A stretch of 64,000 nt of DNA, from contig NC_088677.1 of the NCBI RefSeq assembly GCF_950023065.1, positions 10,868,001 through 10,932,000 on the forward strand. The letters are read 5' to 3'. The notes below the pieces were generated by a model. That model made no database searches. It was given only the letters and a program-made list of their open reading frames with translations, and was not told the origin of the DNA. Position 1 is the stretch's first letter, and each line of letters begins with the position of its first letter. The position numbers and the translations under genes are program-made. Shown in pieces: positions 22,478-33,102 of the stretch. This stretch comes from Planococcus citri (taxonomy: Eukaryota; Arthropoda; Insecta; Hemiptera; Pseudococcidae).

Positions 22478-22873
22478 CAGTGATGTACCTTTACGCGTCA
22501 AATGGAATAGTTGACATTTGACATAGTTGACATGTCAATTATGTCAACTATGTCAACTATGTCAAATGAATTGGCCAATCAAAATTCATTTTAAAAAAAA
22601 GTCTAGCCAGGCACCAGGCCATGGTTCAATACATAAAAATAAATTAATGAAATAAAAAAAATGTAAAATTGAATATTTTTTTGATTGTATGATTTCTTGA
22701 CTCAATTTTTTAATAAATCCGACGAATTTTTGATGTTTTTTACTTTTTTTTGAATAATTATAAGTTTGACATGTCAAAAATAGTAGACATGTCAACTATT
22801 GGTTTTTGACTTGACATAGTTGACGTCAAGTTGACGTCAACTATGTCAAACTTTTAGTTGACGTCCAACCCTG
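22478..22873. mobile_element. Small hAT-like element, 396 bp, with TGTCAACTA repeats
   Basis: Flanked by a perfect 8-bp duplication, CTATACAA (22470-22477 and 22874-22881). It begins CAGTGATG and ends CCAACCCTG; only CAG/CTG and scattered positions are shared by the two ends, so the TIR is weak. The interior has direct and inverted gtcaactatgtcaa repeats. The host sequence atgggttaattttactatac recurs at 22918, so the target lay in a local duplication. Confidence 0.65.
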
Positions 22874-23376
22874 CTATACAAGTGGACTGACCAACTTCTC
22901 AACTATAGTTGACAAGTCATGGGTTAATTTTACTATACAAGTCAACTATGAGTTTTCAGAAACTTCCACCAGAGGGTGCGTGGCTTAGAAATCAAGGCGC
23001 GAGGACGAACGCAGGGTCTACAGCATCGACCTTTTATTCCCTATCTGGACAGCGATTCCAATCGGGTTTCAAGCAAATATCTGATGCAAACCTCCCAATT
23101 TGAGTTTGTAAAGAATGCCTCTGCGCATTGCGCGAACTCGTCTCTTACCTTACCCCACTTACCTCACGTATGATCCTAATCCATCATGATACGAGCATTT
23201 CAAAGCAGCCGAGACCTCACTTAGCATAGCGCTTTGCGCATGCGCGTGGACTTGCCATAATATTCTTATCCTCCTGTATATTGTGTCTATTTTCATATTT
23301 TCAACTATTTTTCATCTTCGATAATCGTTTTTTTGCAAGATGTTTTTAAAATGTAAGTATTTTTTACCATAATGAA

Positions 23377-24050
23377 TAGGGCTAGGATTTTTATGCAAAT
23401 GCTTGTCTGAATGCGCTGCACCAGATACCGCATAACAATGTTTCTTTTGCGATTCATGCATTTTTAAGCCGAATTGCAAAATTTTTTAGCGCATAATTTT
23501 GCTTTTTTAGACCATAAACGCTTAAAACTGCTTATTTTCAGCAAAAAATGGCTGATAACCGCTTTTTAAGCGCTTTTTCAAGTACTTTAGCGCATATTTC
23601 GAAGAAAAACAACAAAAAATTGTTCTAAAAACTCAAATTTTCGTTGTTTTGTCAAAAAATGAAAAAAAAAAAATACAAACATTTTGATCTCTGATTTCGC
23701 AAACAAATGTTTGAATTTTGAATCAGTTAGTTTTTATTTACCCAAATCTTGTAATTTGTCAATTGTAGGTACGTTTAATGTTTTTGTTCAAAAATTAAAT
23801 CTAAAATAAATGATTTTCGATATTTTTCTGATTTAAATATTTCAGTTTAAACTTGATAGGAAATTCAATAGGATTTTCGCATTCTGCTTAAAAATGCCTG
23901 CATTTTTATATGCCACATGATGCACTTACAAACTGCTTATTTTCGCTTTTTCAGATTTTTTGGCGCATAATTTTGCTTTTTTTGGCCATTTTAACTGCTT
24001 TTTATAAGCGCTTAAAACTGTTTTTTTAGCGCATAAAAATCCTAGCCCTA
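23377..24050. mobile_element. hAT MITE, 674 bp, nested in the long-TIR element
   Basis: Exact 20-bp inverted ends (TAGGGCTAGGATTTTTATGC) are flanked by a perfect 8-bp duplication, ATAATGAA, at 23369-23376 and 24051-24058. The interior is AT-rich with gcgcata/gctttt motifs and no coding sequence. Confidence 0.9.
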
Positions 24051-24073
24051 ATAATGAATGTTTCGTTAGGCAG

Positions 24074-24262
24074 GTGTTAATCTGTTTCTGTTCCATTTGT
24101 TGTAAATCATTCGCCCATCATAGTAGCTTAAGCTTAAGTCGTCACAAGAAAAAGGTGCATCGAACCGAAATCGAAAATGAGAAGAAAACGTTTATTTGTA
24201 ATAACCATTGTGGATTCGAATGTTCCAACAAAAAAATCCTCATTCGACACATGATGACATGA
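24074..24262 (+). pseudogene. C2H2 zinc-finger exon remnant
   Basis: Follows a possible acceptor (gttaggcag). It encodes LICFCSICCKSFAHHSSLSL then SRHKKKVH: a finger-like C-x2-C...H-x4-H with the conserved Phe and Leu, but 14 rather than 12 residues between Cys9 and His24. A second finger starts FICNNHCGFECSNKKILIRH and ends in TGA exactly where its last ligand is expected; the frame one base away reads on. It lies inside an inverted-repeat element, so I infer a captured or transposon-borne gene fragment, probably non-functional. Confidence 0.5.
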
Positions 24263-24751
24263 AGGATAATCATTTACCTAAACCCAAATGGAAAAGTAAG
24301 AGTGCATTTTTTGTGTCTATACTATTCCTAATTCACAATGTTGAATTACTTATTAAAATCATAAAATGTGATGTGGTATGGTATGTGGTTTTGAAACATT
24401 AAAAATTTGAAAAAAAAAATAGTTTTCCTTTTTAAAATAAAACGACGAAACATACATATAAAATTAAAAATTAGTAGTCTGAAATAGAAATGAAGAGTCC
24501 ATCATCAAAAATTAATCTCTGAAGGATCAGAATTCAGAATTCTGTACTGCGCTTTTCTACGCAAATAGTACCAAATTTTAAATTATTTTTTCATGCTACA
24601 AAAAATACGAAAATAGGTGATATTATTTTTCATTTTTTCCCACAAAAAAGAAAATAGACAAATACTACGAGGATAAGAATATTATGGAAAGTCCACGCGC
24701 ATGCGCAAAGCGCGATGCTAAGTGAGGTCCCGGCTGCTTTGAAATGCTCGT

Positions 24752-24802
24752 ATCATAATCGCGTGTGGAAGGAGATAACCACCTTCCACACGCGATTATG
24801 AT
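24752..24802. repeat. Perfect 21-bp-arm hairpin
   Basis: The arms atcataatcgcgtgtggaag + g (24752-24772) and their exact complement (24782-24802) enclose a 9-nt loop. The opposite arm of the host element lacks this sequence, having only a weak atgat...atcat inverted repeat. Confidence 0.85.
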
Positions 24803-25379
24803 CGTACGCTTGGTAAGTGGGGTAAGGTAAGAGACGAGTTCGCGCAATGCGCAGAGGCATTCTTTACAAACTCAAATTGGGAGGTTTGCATCAAAATGAA
24901 CCCTTCGAATCGCGGTCCAGATGAGGAGAATAAAAGGTCGATGGTCTACAGTCAATTTGTAGTGAGTAGAATGTGATGCGCTGGTGGAGATGTATGTAAA
25001 TACATTGAACCTGAGTGTGCACGACAACAAATTTGACTTGAAATTTTTCAGTATTTTATTGACCTATGGAAAAATTAAAAACGTCAAAATTTTTTATGCT
25101 GTTCAAGCTTTCATGTGGTGTCTTAACTTTCTTAAAATTCAAATTACTTCGACTCCATTTTCAAAATTTTTCTCCAAAATTTAGCCTAAAAATCAGACTA
25201 CTTTTTTCAACACATAGATTTTTTCAATATTAGATTGAATCTACAAATAAAATTTTGGTAAGTGATTTAGAACAGAAATTATATGTACCAATTTTAAAAT
25301 TTTGTTCACTTTTCGGCATATATGCCAAGCAAAGTTGACATGTCTGGTTGTAAGCAAATATATATTTATAAGTTTCAGC

Positions 25380-26660
25380 ACTTTTCAACGTGATGGTGAT
25401 TTTTACATTTTATGACTTGGGACCTGCTCTAAATCTAATTGATCAAATAAGATCAAACTTGAGGAATGGGGTTCTTTTAGGACCTAAAATTGACCCCCAG
25501 AGTTTCAAGGGTCAAAGTTGAAAATTATAGAAGGGTCATTTTTTGGAGCGGCATAATATGGCCCCAAATGAACGAAAAGGGTCCAAAATCATACCATAAG
25601 TCAGTACATTCATTGTGATCATCATATCCAAATTTCAGCTTCCTAGGTCATCCCCACCCTATTTTAGGTGGGAAAAACCACATTTTATCCCTATTTTTGA
25701 CCCCCTCACCCCTAAAATTGACCTAGGGGGTCCAAATTTTCAGCATACAATGAGAGGGTGCCCCTTGAGTGCTTTTTGCAGGATTCAACCTTCCAACCCC
25801 ATTTGATCCCTCACCTGGGTCAAAAAAAGTGGATTTTTGCGTGTTTTTTGATGTTCAGCCAAACCAACAGACCCTCCAAATTGACCTAGAGGGTCCAAAT
25901 TTTCACAGTACATTGGGAGGGTGTACCGGAAGTGCCTTTTGCAGGTTTCAACGTTCCCACCCCATTTGACCCCTCTCCAGGATCAAAAAAGTGGATTTTT
26001 TCATCAATTTTACGTGTTTTTACTGTTTTTTGAAAATTTCGACATTTAGCCAAGGCTACAGCCCCTACAAATTGACAAAGAGGGTCCGAATTTTCACAGT
26101 ACATTGGGAGGATGTACCCGAAGTGCCTTTTGCATGTTTCAACCTTAAAACCCCATTTTTACAGAAAGGTCATTTTCTTGGAGGAGCATAATATGACTCC
26201 AAATTGATGGAAAAAGTCCAAAATCATACCCTTGGTCAGTACCCCCATTGTGATCAACATATCTAAATTTCAGCTTCCTAGGTCATCTCCACTTTGATTA
26301 AGGTGGGAAAAACCACATTTGATCCCAATTTTTGACCCCCTCACCCCTAAAATTGATCTGGAAGGTCCAAATTTTCAGCATACAATGGGAGGGTGCATCT
26401 TGGGTGCTTTTTGCAGGATTCAACCTTCCAACCCCATTTGACCCCTCACCAGGGTCAAAAAGTGGATTTTTGCGTGTTTTTTGACATTTAGCCAAACCTA
26501 CAGCCCCTCCAAATTAACCTAGAGGGTCCAAATTTTCACAGTACATTGGGAGGATGTACCGCAAGTGCCTTTTGCAGGTTTCAACCTTCCAACTACATTT
26601 GACCCCTCTCCAGGATCAAAAAAGTGAATTTTTCATCCATTTTATGTGTTTTTTGAAAAT
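25380..26660. repeat. Tandem array of GGGTCCAAATTTTCA-type units
   Basis: gggtccaaattttca and close variants recur near 25728, 25888, 26082, 26364 and 26525, with aagtgccttttgcaggttt in each. Two larger blocks (about 25600-26150 and 26210-26640) repeat the series. Its left part (25380-25660) matches the interior of the 27679-28599 element in inverse orientation. Confidence 0.75.
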
Positions 26661-26664
26661 TTTG

Positions 26665-27090
26665 ATGTAAGATAAAGATGAAAATATTAATAAGTGTGAA
26701 AAAGTGAGGGTTTTACTGGACAAGAACCTATCCCTACTCGAAAAAGTGAAAAACCACAAGTTTGAAATACTCCAAAAAACATATGTATCATAATGTTACT
26801 CCCACGAATCTCGACACAAAAGTAACACCCTAACAGAGTCATTAAGCTTTAAAAATCATATTGCCCTTCAGTCGCCGCCAAAAAAATCTTTAAAAAATTT
26901 TACCTTATACTTATTGACCTGCATACCGGCAGTTAGAAATAAATCGCATAAAAACTCGTGAAATTACTTATATAGTTAGTCACCAATTCACGACTATAGC
27001 TCATTCCATGGCAACCCTTCCAAAAAAATTACGTGTCACTGTTTTGTTTTGGTTCTTTTCACAAGTCGAAAGCGGTCAGATATAGAAGAC
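26665..27090. repeat. Dispersed repeat, inverse copy of 19975-20440
   Basis: See the partner at 19975-20440. The match runs from gtgtgaaaaagtgagg through gtcgccgccaaaaaaat to ggtcagatatagaagacgaa. Confidence 0.8.
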
Positions 27091-27199
27091 GAACGCCACA
27101 AAGCATACCCGAAAGGGTGGATATAACCAGATAAGGTCGCAAACGTGTCAGGTGTCTTCTCTTGACTAAAAAAATTTTTGTGTGAATTTTGACCCCCTC

Positions 27200-27678
27200 C
27201 CATCTCCTATAGCCGATTTATGACGTCATTATTGCTAAATCTTTGGAGCTTTTTGATTTCGCTCTAAGTGAGCGAAAATTTTCGTTCTTCTGCACATTGT
27301 TACATCTCATCGTGATGTATTTATGGATTTTTTTTCATGAGATGTAACAATGTGCAGAAGGGCGAAATCAAAAAATTCCAAAGATTTAGCAATAATGATG
27401 TCACAATTGGCTATGGGAAGGGGTGGGGGGGGGGTCAAAACACATACCAACATTTGTTCAATCAAGACAAGTCACCTGACACGTTTGCGACCAAATTCCG
27501 CTCGGGGGCCGATTTGATCCCTTACCCTTGATCGAGAGAAAAATTTACGCAGTTGTTGCCAATTTCTTTTTTTCTTTTTTTTTCCAATTTTCAACTTTAT
27601 GGAAACCCTTCAATGAAACAAACATGCGTTAATAAAAAATAATAATAGGGCAATTTTTCAATCTAACAATAATCTATA
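27200..27678. repeat. Repeat unit copy 1 (empty site for the 29.4-31.9 kb element)
   Basis: A hairpin-bearing unit: ttgttacatctcat and atgagatgtaacaa are the core of arms of about 90 bp (27205-27300/27335-27420). It is followed by gacacgtttgcgaccaaatt and, at 27534-27552, gagaaaaatttacgcag. It is about 95% alike to 29095-29376 plus 31889-32040. Confidence 0.85.
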
Positions 27679-28599
27679 TAGCCCAGTCAAATTGCAGAAA
27701 AAAATGAGTGAACCCAGACATAATTGCGACCAAAGTTTTTTTTTTTGCTAATATTGTCTAGGATGATGTGGTGGACAACATACTAAAATCCCCTTCCTGT
27801 ACCCTTGGAGCTAAGCCCCCCCACAGTGGATCAACCACACCCCCCAATCAGTTTTTTGACCCAAAACTTTTGAAATGTCAACTTTTGAGTACCTAAAATG
27901 AACACTGATCGTTTAAGCTTCCTAGGTCATCCCCACCCCATTTAAGGCGGAATTAAGGTTCGAAAACCCCTCATATTTACCCCAATTTTCAGTTTTTTCC
28001 TCCTTGAAAAAAGTGGGGATGACCTAGGAAGCTGAAATTTGGATATGTTGATCAAAATGGGAATGCTGACCAATGATATGATTTTGGACCATTCTCATCC
28101 ATTTGGGACCATATTATGCCCCTCCAAAAAATGACTTTTTTGTAATTTTCAAATTTGACCCTCTTCACTCCGGGGGTCAACTCTAGGTCTCAAGAGAATC
28201 CCATTCCCCAAGTTTGACTTTATTTGATCGATTAGAACAGGTTCCAGGTCCAAAGTCATAAAATGTAAAATTAATAAAATCACGTTACTTTGAGGGATCG
28301 TAGCACCACCCCCATTGTGGTTACAGAGTTGGTTGATAGATCATCAATTGATAGATATTTGAGAGAAGATTAAACGATCAGTGTTCATTTTACTCAAAAG
28401 TTGACATTTCAAAAGTTTTGGTTCAAAAAACTGATTTTGGGGGGCTTTGATCCACTGTGGGGTGGTTAGCTCCAAGGGTAGGGACGGGGGATTTTAGTAT
28501 GTTGTCCACCACACCATCCTAGACATTGGACAATATTCGCAAAAAAAAAACCCTTTGGTCGCAATTATGTCTGGGTCAAATCGTATTTTGACTGGGCTA
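27679..28599. mobile_element. Foldback MITE, 921 bp, with ATA target duplication
   Basis: The ends TAGCCCAGTCAAA and TTTGACTGGGCTA head arms of about 225 bp. ATA flanks both sides (27676-27678, 28600-28602). The second copy of the surrounding repeat reads ctataggcac at 32036 without the element, confirming the insertion. A 3-bp duplication suggests a PIF/Harbinger-like origin, but a TA duplication with uneven ends is also possible. Confidence 0.75.
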
Positions 28600-28602
28600 A
28601 TA

Positions 28603-29094
28603 GGTACTTAGCAAAAAGTTCGCATTTCAGAATTTTGAATTAAAACGAACAAGTCTACTTCGACCCCCAAATCACACTTCAGCCATTTTGCATACCCCTT
28701 CAAAAAAACTGAATCTCGGCCTCTTCTTTTTTTTTCCATCAGAAATTAAACCATTCAAATTGTTTTAAACTGATTCCATATTTTCCCCCTTTTCCAGAAG
28801 TTCACATTCCCAGTCTTCCCATTTTTTCTTTTTTTCTCAAGAAAAATAATACGTAGGTATTTTATTACGTGTAAAATAACTAGACGATGCGATATGTTCA
28901 TCGTGTTTCTGCGATTATCATTTTGGGGAGAGGGTGGTAAGCGATGACATTGCGTTTGCTAACACAACAGCTGTAGTAGTGAAAAAAGCAAACAAATGTT
29001 GGCACCTGCAATGACTAAGCGTCTGACGTTCTTTATCGGGTCATAAAATTCAATTCATATACAATTAAATTTTCAAGAAGAAAAAAAATTCGCT
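28603..29094. repeat. Continuation of repeat unit copy 1 and inverted partner of 16.37-16.8 kb
   Basis: 28610-28750 continues the unit interrupted at 27678 and matches 32045-32190 (ttttgaattaaaacgaacaa, gaatctcggcctcttctttt). 28760-29030 pairs inversely with 16370-16660. 29035-29075 resembles the inverse of 9880-9945 (ttatcgggtcataaaat). Confidence 0.75.
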
Positions 29095-29376
29095 ATAAGT
29101 GAGCGAAAATTTTCGTTCTTCTGCACATTGTTACATCTCATCGTGATGTATTTATGGATTTTTTTTTCATGAGATGTAACAATGTGCAGAAGAGCGAAAT
29201 CAAAAAATTCCAAAGATTTGGCAATAATGACGTCACAATTAGCTATGGGAAGGGGTGGTGGGGGGGGGTCAAAACACATAGGTACCAACATTTGTTCTAT
29301 CAAGACAAGTCACCTGACACGTTTGCGACCAAATTCCGCTCTGGGGCCGATTTGATCCCTTACCCTTGATCTAGAG
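29095..29376. repeat. Repeat unit copy 2, left part
   Basis: Direct copy of about 27260-27540, including the same hairpin and gacacgtttgcgaccaaatt. It breaks off after agagaaaaa, where the 2.5-kb element begins, and resumes with tttacgcagttgttgcc at 31889. Confidence 0.9.
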
Positions 29377-31888
29377 AAAAAGGCTATAGGTGGATAAGTA
29401 TGGTGAATTTGCCCCCCGAGAGCTTCTGGGTTGATATTTGCATGGAAGGTGGGTACCCTTGAGCACCTTCCGTCACGAAAGTTTCAGACCCCCAGACCCC
29501 CCCCCCCGTTTTTGAGAAACCCCCCCTTTTATGAAATTTCAATAGAAATTTTTTTCTCAGCCCTGGTATGTGAACCGATTTTTTCAATTTTTTGGTATGT
29601 TGTAAACATCCATAGGAGGTATCCCCACAACAATTTTCACCCCCCTCCCCCCATATTTGCCCCCCAAAATGACGTTTTTTAGCTTTGTTTGCCCGATTTA
29701 GCAATGATCATGATTCTGCACAAAAATGGGAATTGGATTTTTAAATGTGTTTTCGACCCCTAAAAAACATATATTTTTTTCAAAAAAAAATTTTTGGTGG
29801 GTCGTGGTCAAAAATTGAAAAAACTAACGGAGGGGGTAAAAATGAATTCTGGTGTACATGATTGTTTTTGGTAAACGAGGTGTCGTTTACATATGAATCG
29901 AACCCCCCGAACACGAATATGACGTCCAATTTAATGCTACCCTCAACCACACCCCTCCAGTGCCTCTGCCCCACTTCAATTTTTACTATTATATTAAAAA
30001 TTGAGCTATATAAGGTGCACCGGGGCAAGTCAGAATGATTTTTCGCAATTTCAACTTTGACCAGCTGTTACTCCCCTTCTAATGAACCAATATGGATGAA
30101 TTATGTAGGTTCCCATAAGGGTTCTTAACCTATGGTGAAAATTTGAGCGCGATTGACACAGTAGCTTTCGCTCAGTGGAATAAAATATAAACTGTCCTGA
30201 CTTACCCCAATTGGGGGAAGTCAGAACAGGCTAAACTTTGCAGAGACGTAGATCACAAACCGAGCGTCCTAGAAAAATTGCACAAATTCAAAATTGTAGA
30301 GAATTTAATTCTCTTTGAGATCACTCTCATCAGATTTTCACTAGGACGCACGGTTCGTCCGCTATATGCGAAAAACTAAGAAATAGAAAGTCTGTATTTT
30401 AGACCAAATTCAAAATAAGTTCAAAACAACAACAAAATACAATTGAACCAAAGACATCTAAAATGAAACTGAATCGCCAAAATTTTTATGCCGTGATGAA
30501 GTAGGGGTAGTACCCTCAAGTCACCTTTAGTGGCACTTCGCCAGATATAAACCTCTAGGCGCTAGAGCAAGTTTTCTAACTTACCCCAAATTCCAACTTC
30601 CCCCGGTGCACCTTAATAATATTGGTGTAGTTTTCATGTAAATCAAACACCCCTAACATGAATATGAAGTCCAATTTAGTATTTAGGTCTACCCGAATCT
30701 ATCCCCTTCCAGGCTACAGCCAGCTCCTCGAGAATGTTAAAGTTTGACCCTTGCGATGTCGTTGAGTTTTCAACTTTTGCGAAACATACCTTTAATAGTG
30801 ATTGATTTGATTTGAAGTAATTATTTGTCGAGGATTGATCGGAGTTGGCTAAAAAATTTATTGTTTAGGTGGGGGCAGAGGCACTGGAGGGGTGTGGTTA
30901 AGGGTAGCATTAAATTGGATGTCATATTCGTGTTCGGAGGGTTTGATTCATACGGAAACGATACCAACATTATGAAAATATCAAAACAAAACCTTTTAAA
31001 ATAGTATAAATTGAAGTAGGGACAGAGGCACTGGAGGGGTGTGGATGAAGGTAGAGCTAAATTGGACGTCTTATCGTGTTCGGGGTGTTTGATTCATATG
31101 AAAACGGCACTAATATTATGAAAATAGCTCAAAACTTTCAGTATAGTAAAAATTTAGTTGGGGGCAGAGGCACCTGAGGGGTGTGGATGAGGATAGCATA
31201 AAATTTGACTTGATATTCGTGTTCGGGGTGTTTGATTCATATGAAAACGACACCAATATTATTATATAGCTCAATTTTTAGTATAATAGTAAAAATTGAG
31301 GTGGGGCAGAGGCACTGGAGGGGTGTGGTTGAAGGTAGCCTTAAATTGGACGTCATATTCGTGTTCGGGGGGTTCGATTCACATGAAAACGACACCTCGT
31401 TTACCAAAAACAATCATTTACACCAGAATTCATTTTTACCCCGTCTGTTAGTTTTTTCAATTTTTGACCACGACCCACCAACAATTTTTTTTTGAAAAAG
31501 ATATATGTTTTTTGGGGGTCGAAAACACATTTAAAAATCCAATTCCCATTTTTGTGCAGAATCATGATCATTGCTAAATCGGGCAAACAAAGCTAAAAAA
31601 CGTCATTTTGGGGGGCAAATATGGGGGGAGGGGGGTGAAAATTGTTGTGGGGATACCTCCTATGGATGTTTACAACATACCAAAAAATTGAAAAAATCGG
31701 TTCACATACCAGGGCTGAGAAAAAAATTTCTATTGAAATTTCATAAAAGGGGGGGTTTCTCAAAAACGGGGGGGGGTCTGGGGGTCTGAAACTTTCGTGA
31801 CGGAAGGTGCTCAAGGGTACCCACCTTCCATGCAAATATCAACCCAGAAGCTCTCGGGGGGCAAATTCGCCATACTTATCCACCTATA
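29377..31888. mobile_element. 2.5-kb foldback element with tandem core, exact insertion, no target duplication
   Basis: Termini are GGCTATAGGTGG and CCACCTATAGCC. Inverted arms span about 29377-30012 and 31255-31888. The core at 30860-31330 has four direct units of about 145 bp containing ggcactggaggggtgtgg and tcgtgttcgg. The left arm is interrupted by a TA-flanked MITE (30013-30613). Comparison with 27534-27552 shows an intact gagaaaaatttacgcag split between aaaaa and ttt with nothing duplicated. No protein is encoded. An A/T target without duplication recalls Helitrons, but the ends do not read TC...CTRR. Confidence 0.85.
30013..30613. mobile_element. TA-flanked MITE, 601 bp
   Basis: The ends AGGTGCACCGGGG and CCCCGGTGCACCT are flanked by TA (30011-30012, 30614-30615). 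The opposite arm of the host foldback (about 31245-31275) has the uninterrupted site, gctatataataatatt when read inversely, so the insertion postdates arm formation. TA duplication and TIRs point to the Tc1/mariner superfamily. No transposase. Confidence 0.85.
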
Positions 31889-32194
31889 GCCTTTACGCAG
31901 TTGTTGCCAAATTCTTTCTTTCTTTTTTTTTTTTTTTTCAAATTTTCAACTTTATGGAAACCCTTCAATGAAAAACACTTGCGTTAATAAAAAATAATAA
32001 ATAATAATATGGAAATTTTTCAATCTAACAATAATCTATAGGCACCAAATAGTTTGCATTTCAGATTCAGAATTTTGAATTAAAACGAACAACTCTACTG
32101 CGGCCCTCAAATCGCACTTCAGCTATTTTGCACACCCCTTCAAAAAAATTGAATCTCGGCCTCTTCTTTTTTTTTTTCATCAGAAATTTATTAT
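31889..32194. repeat. Repeat unit copy 2, right part
   Basis: Resumes the unit interrupted at 29376: tttacgcagttgttgcc, aatttttcaatctaacaata, then ttgaattaaaacgaacaac. It lacks the 27679-28599 element present in copy 1. It ends beside the 8-bp duplication of the next hAT element. Confidence 0.85.
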
Positions 32195-33102
32195 ATCACT
32201 ACCAGCGTTGTGAAAACGAAATGATTTCGTTTTCGTTTTTCGTTTTCGTTTTCAATTTAAAAAAAAATTACGTTTTCGTTATTATAACGTTTCGTTTGGT
32301 TTTTTAAAAAAACGTTTTTTTCGTTAATAACGTTTTTTTCGTTATTTTTTTTCTTTTTTTTAAATGCGCTAGTTTCGATCATCTAAGGTCAAAAAAAAGT
32401 GTAGAGAAATGAAAAAATCAAGGTTTTCAAAATTGAAATTCATCAACTTGGTTTTTTTTAGAGCAAGAGTAGAGCATTTGATTTTTTACGAAGTACCTAG
32501 GGGCTAGGGTACAACAAAATGACAGTAAAAAAAAGCACTGTATACCTATTACCTACTGACAAACAATAATAAATAGGTACCTATGTGTTCACACTTTTCT
32601 ACTTCAACTTGAAAAAACTATGATAAGTACAGGGGAGGGGGAGGGTGTCGCAGAGAGCAATGTTGCTATTTTGGGAACCAGTTTAAGTGTATGGTTATAG
32701 GGAAGCAGAGCGAAGCAGAACCAAGCAAAGTCGCCTAGCTAGAAACACGGAAAAAAGGTGGAAGGACGAGCCAAGCAGAGCCGCGCTTAAAGAATAGTGA
32801 TTGCCATTCTTGAAAGCATGGCTATGCGTTGGTGAAAGGTCTCGTCAACCTTTTTATCCATGTTTCAACGTTAGTGACTTTGCTTGGCTCTGCTCTGCTT
32901 GGCTTCATTATAAGTTATAACCTTACACTAAGTCGCGCTTCCTTTCCATTGTATTGGCCCTTAAGGCAATATTAGCTAAGGGATGAAGTCACCACCAGAC
33001 AGGAGATTGCAGCTATGAGCTAGGTATCTGATGAAATGCTTTCACTGGAAGGCCTGGACACCAATTTTCAGTCCGTTTAGGTAAGAAACTGGCCCTCAAC
33101 AA

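Larger units (their letters stand above)
22976..24987. mobile_element. Long-TIR element carrying a zinc-finger remnant
   Basis: Arms at about 23015-23275 and 24660-24945 are inverted copies, GC-richer than the flanks (shared: gcgcatgcgc, cgcgaactcgtctctta, caatttgagtttgtaaagaa). The outermost match is CCACCAG at 22976 and CTGGTGG ending at 24987. No target duplication is seen. The interior holds a nested hAT MITE (23377-24050) and a degraded C2H2 exon (24074-24262). The right arm has gained a hairpin at 24752-24802. Confidence 0.7.

Noticed and set aside
29384..31835. Open frames within the foldback arms (about 80-106 residues), present twice
   Set aside because: They duplicate because the arms are inverted copies; no domains, and opposite-strand frames are also open.
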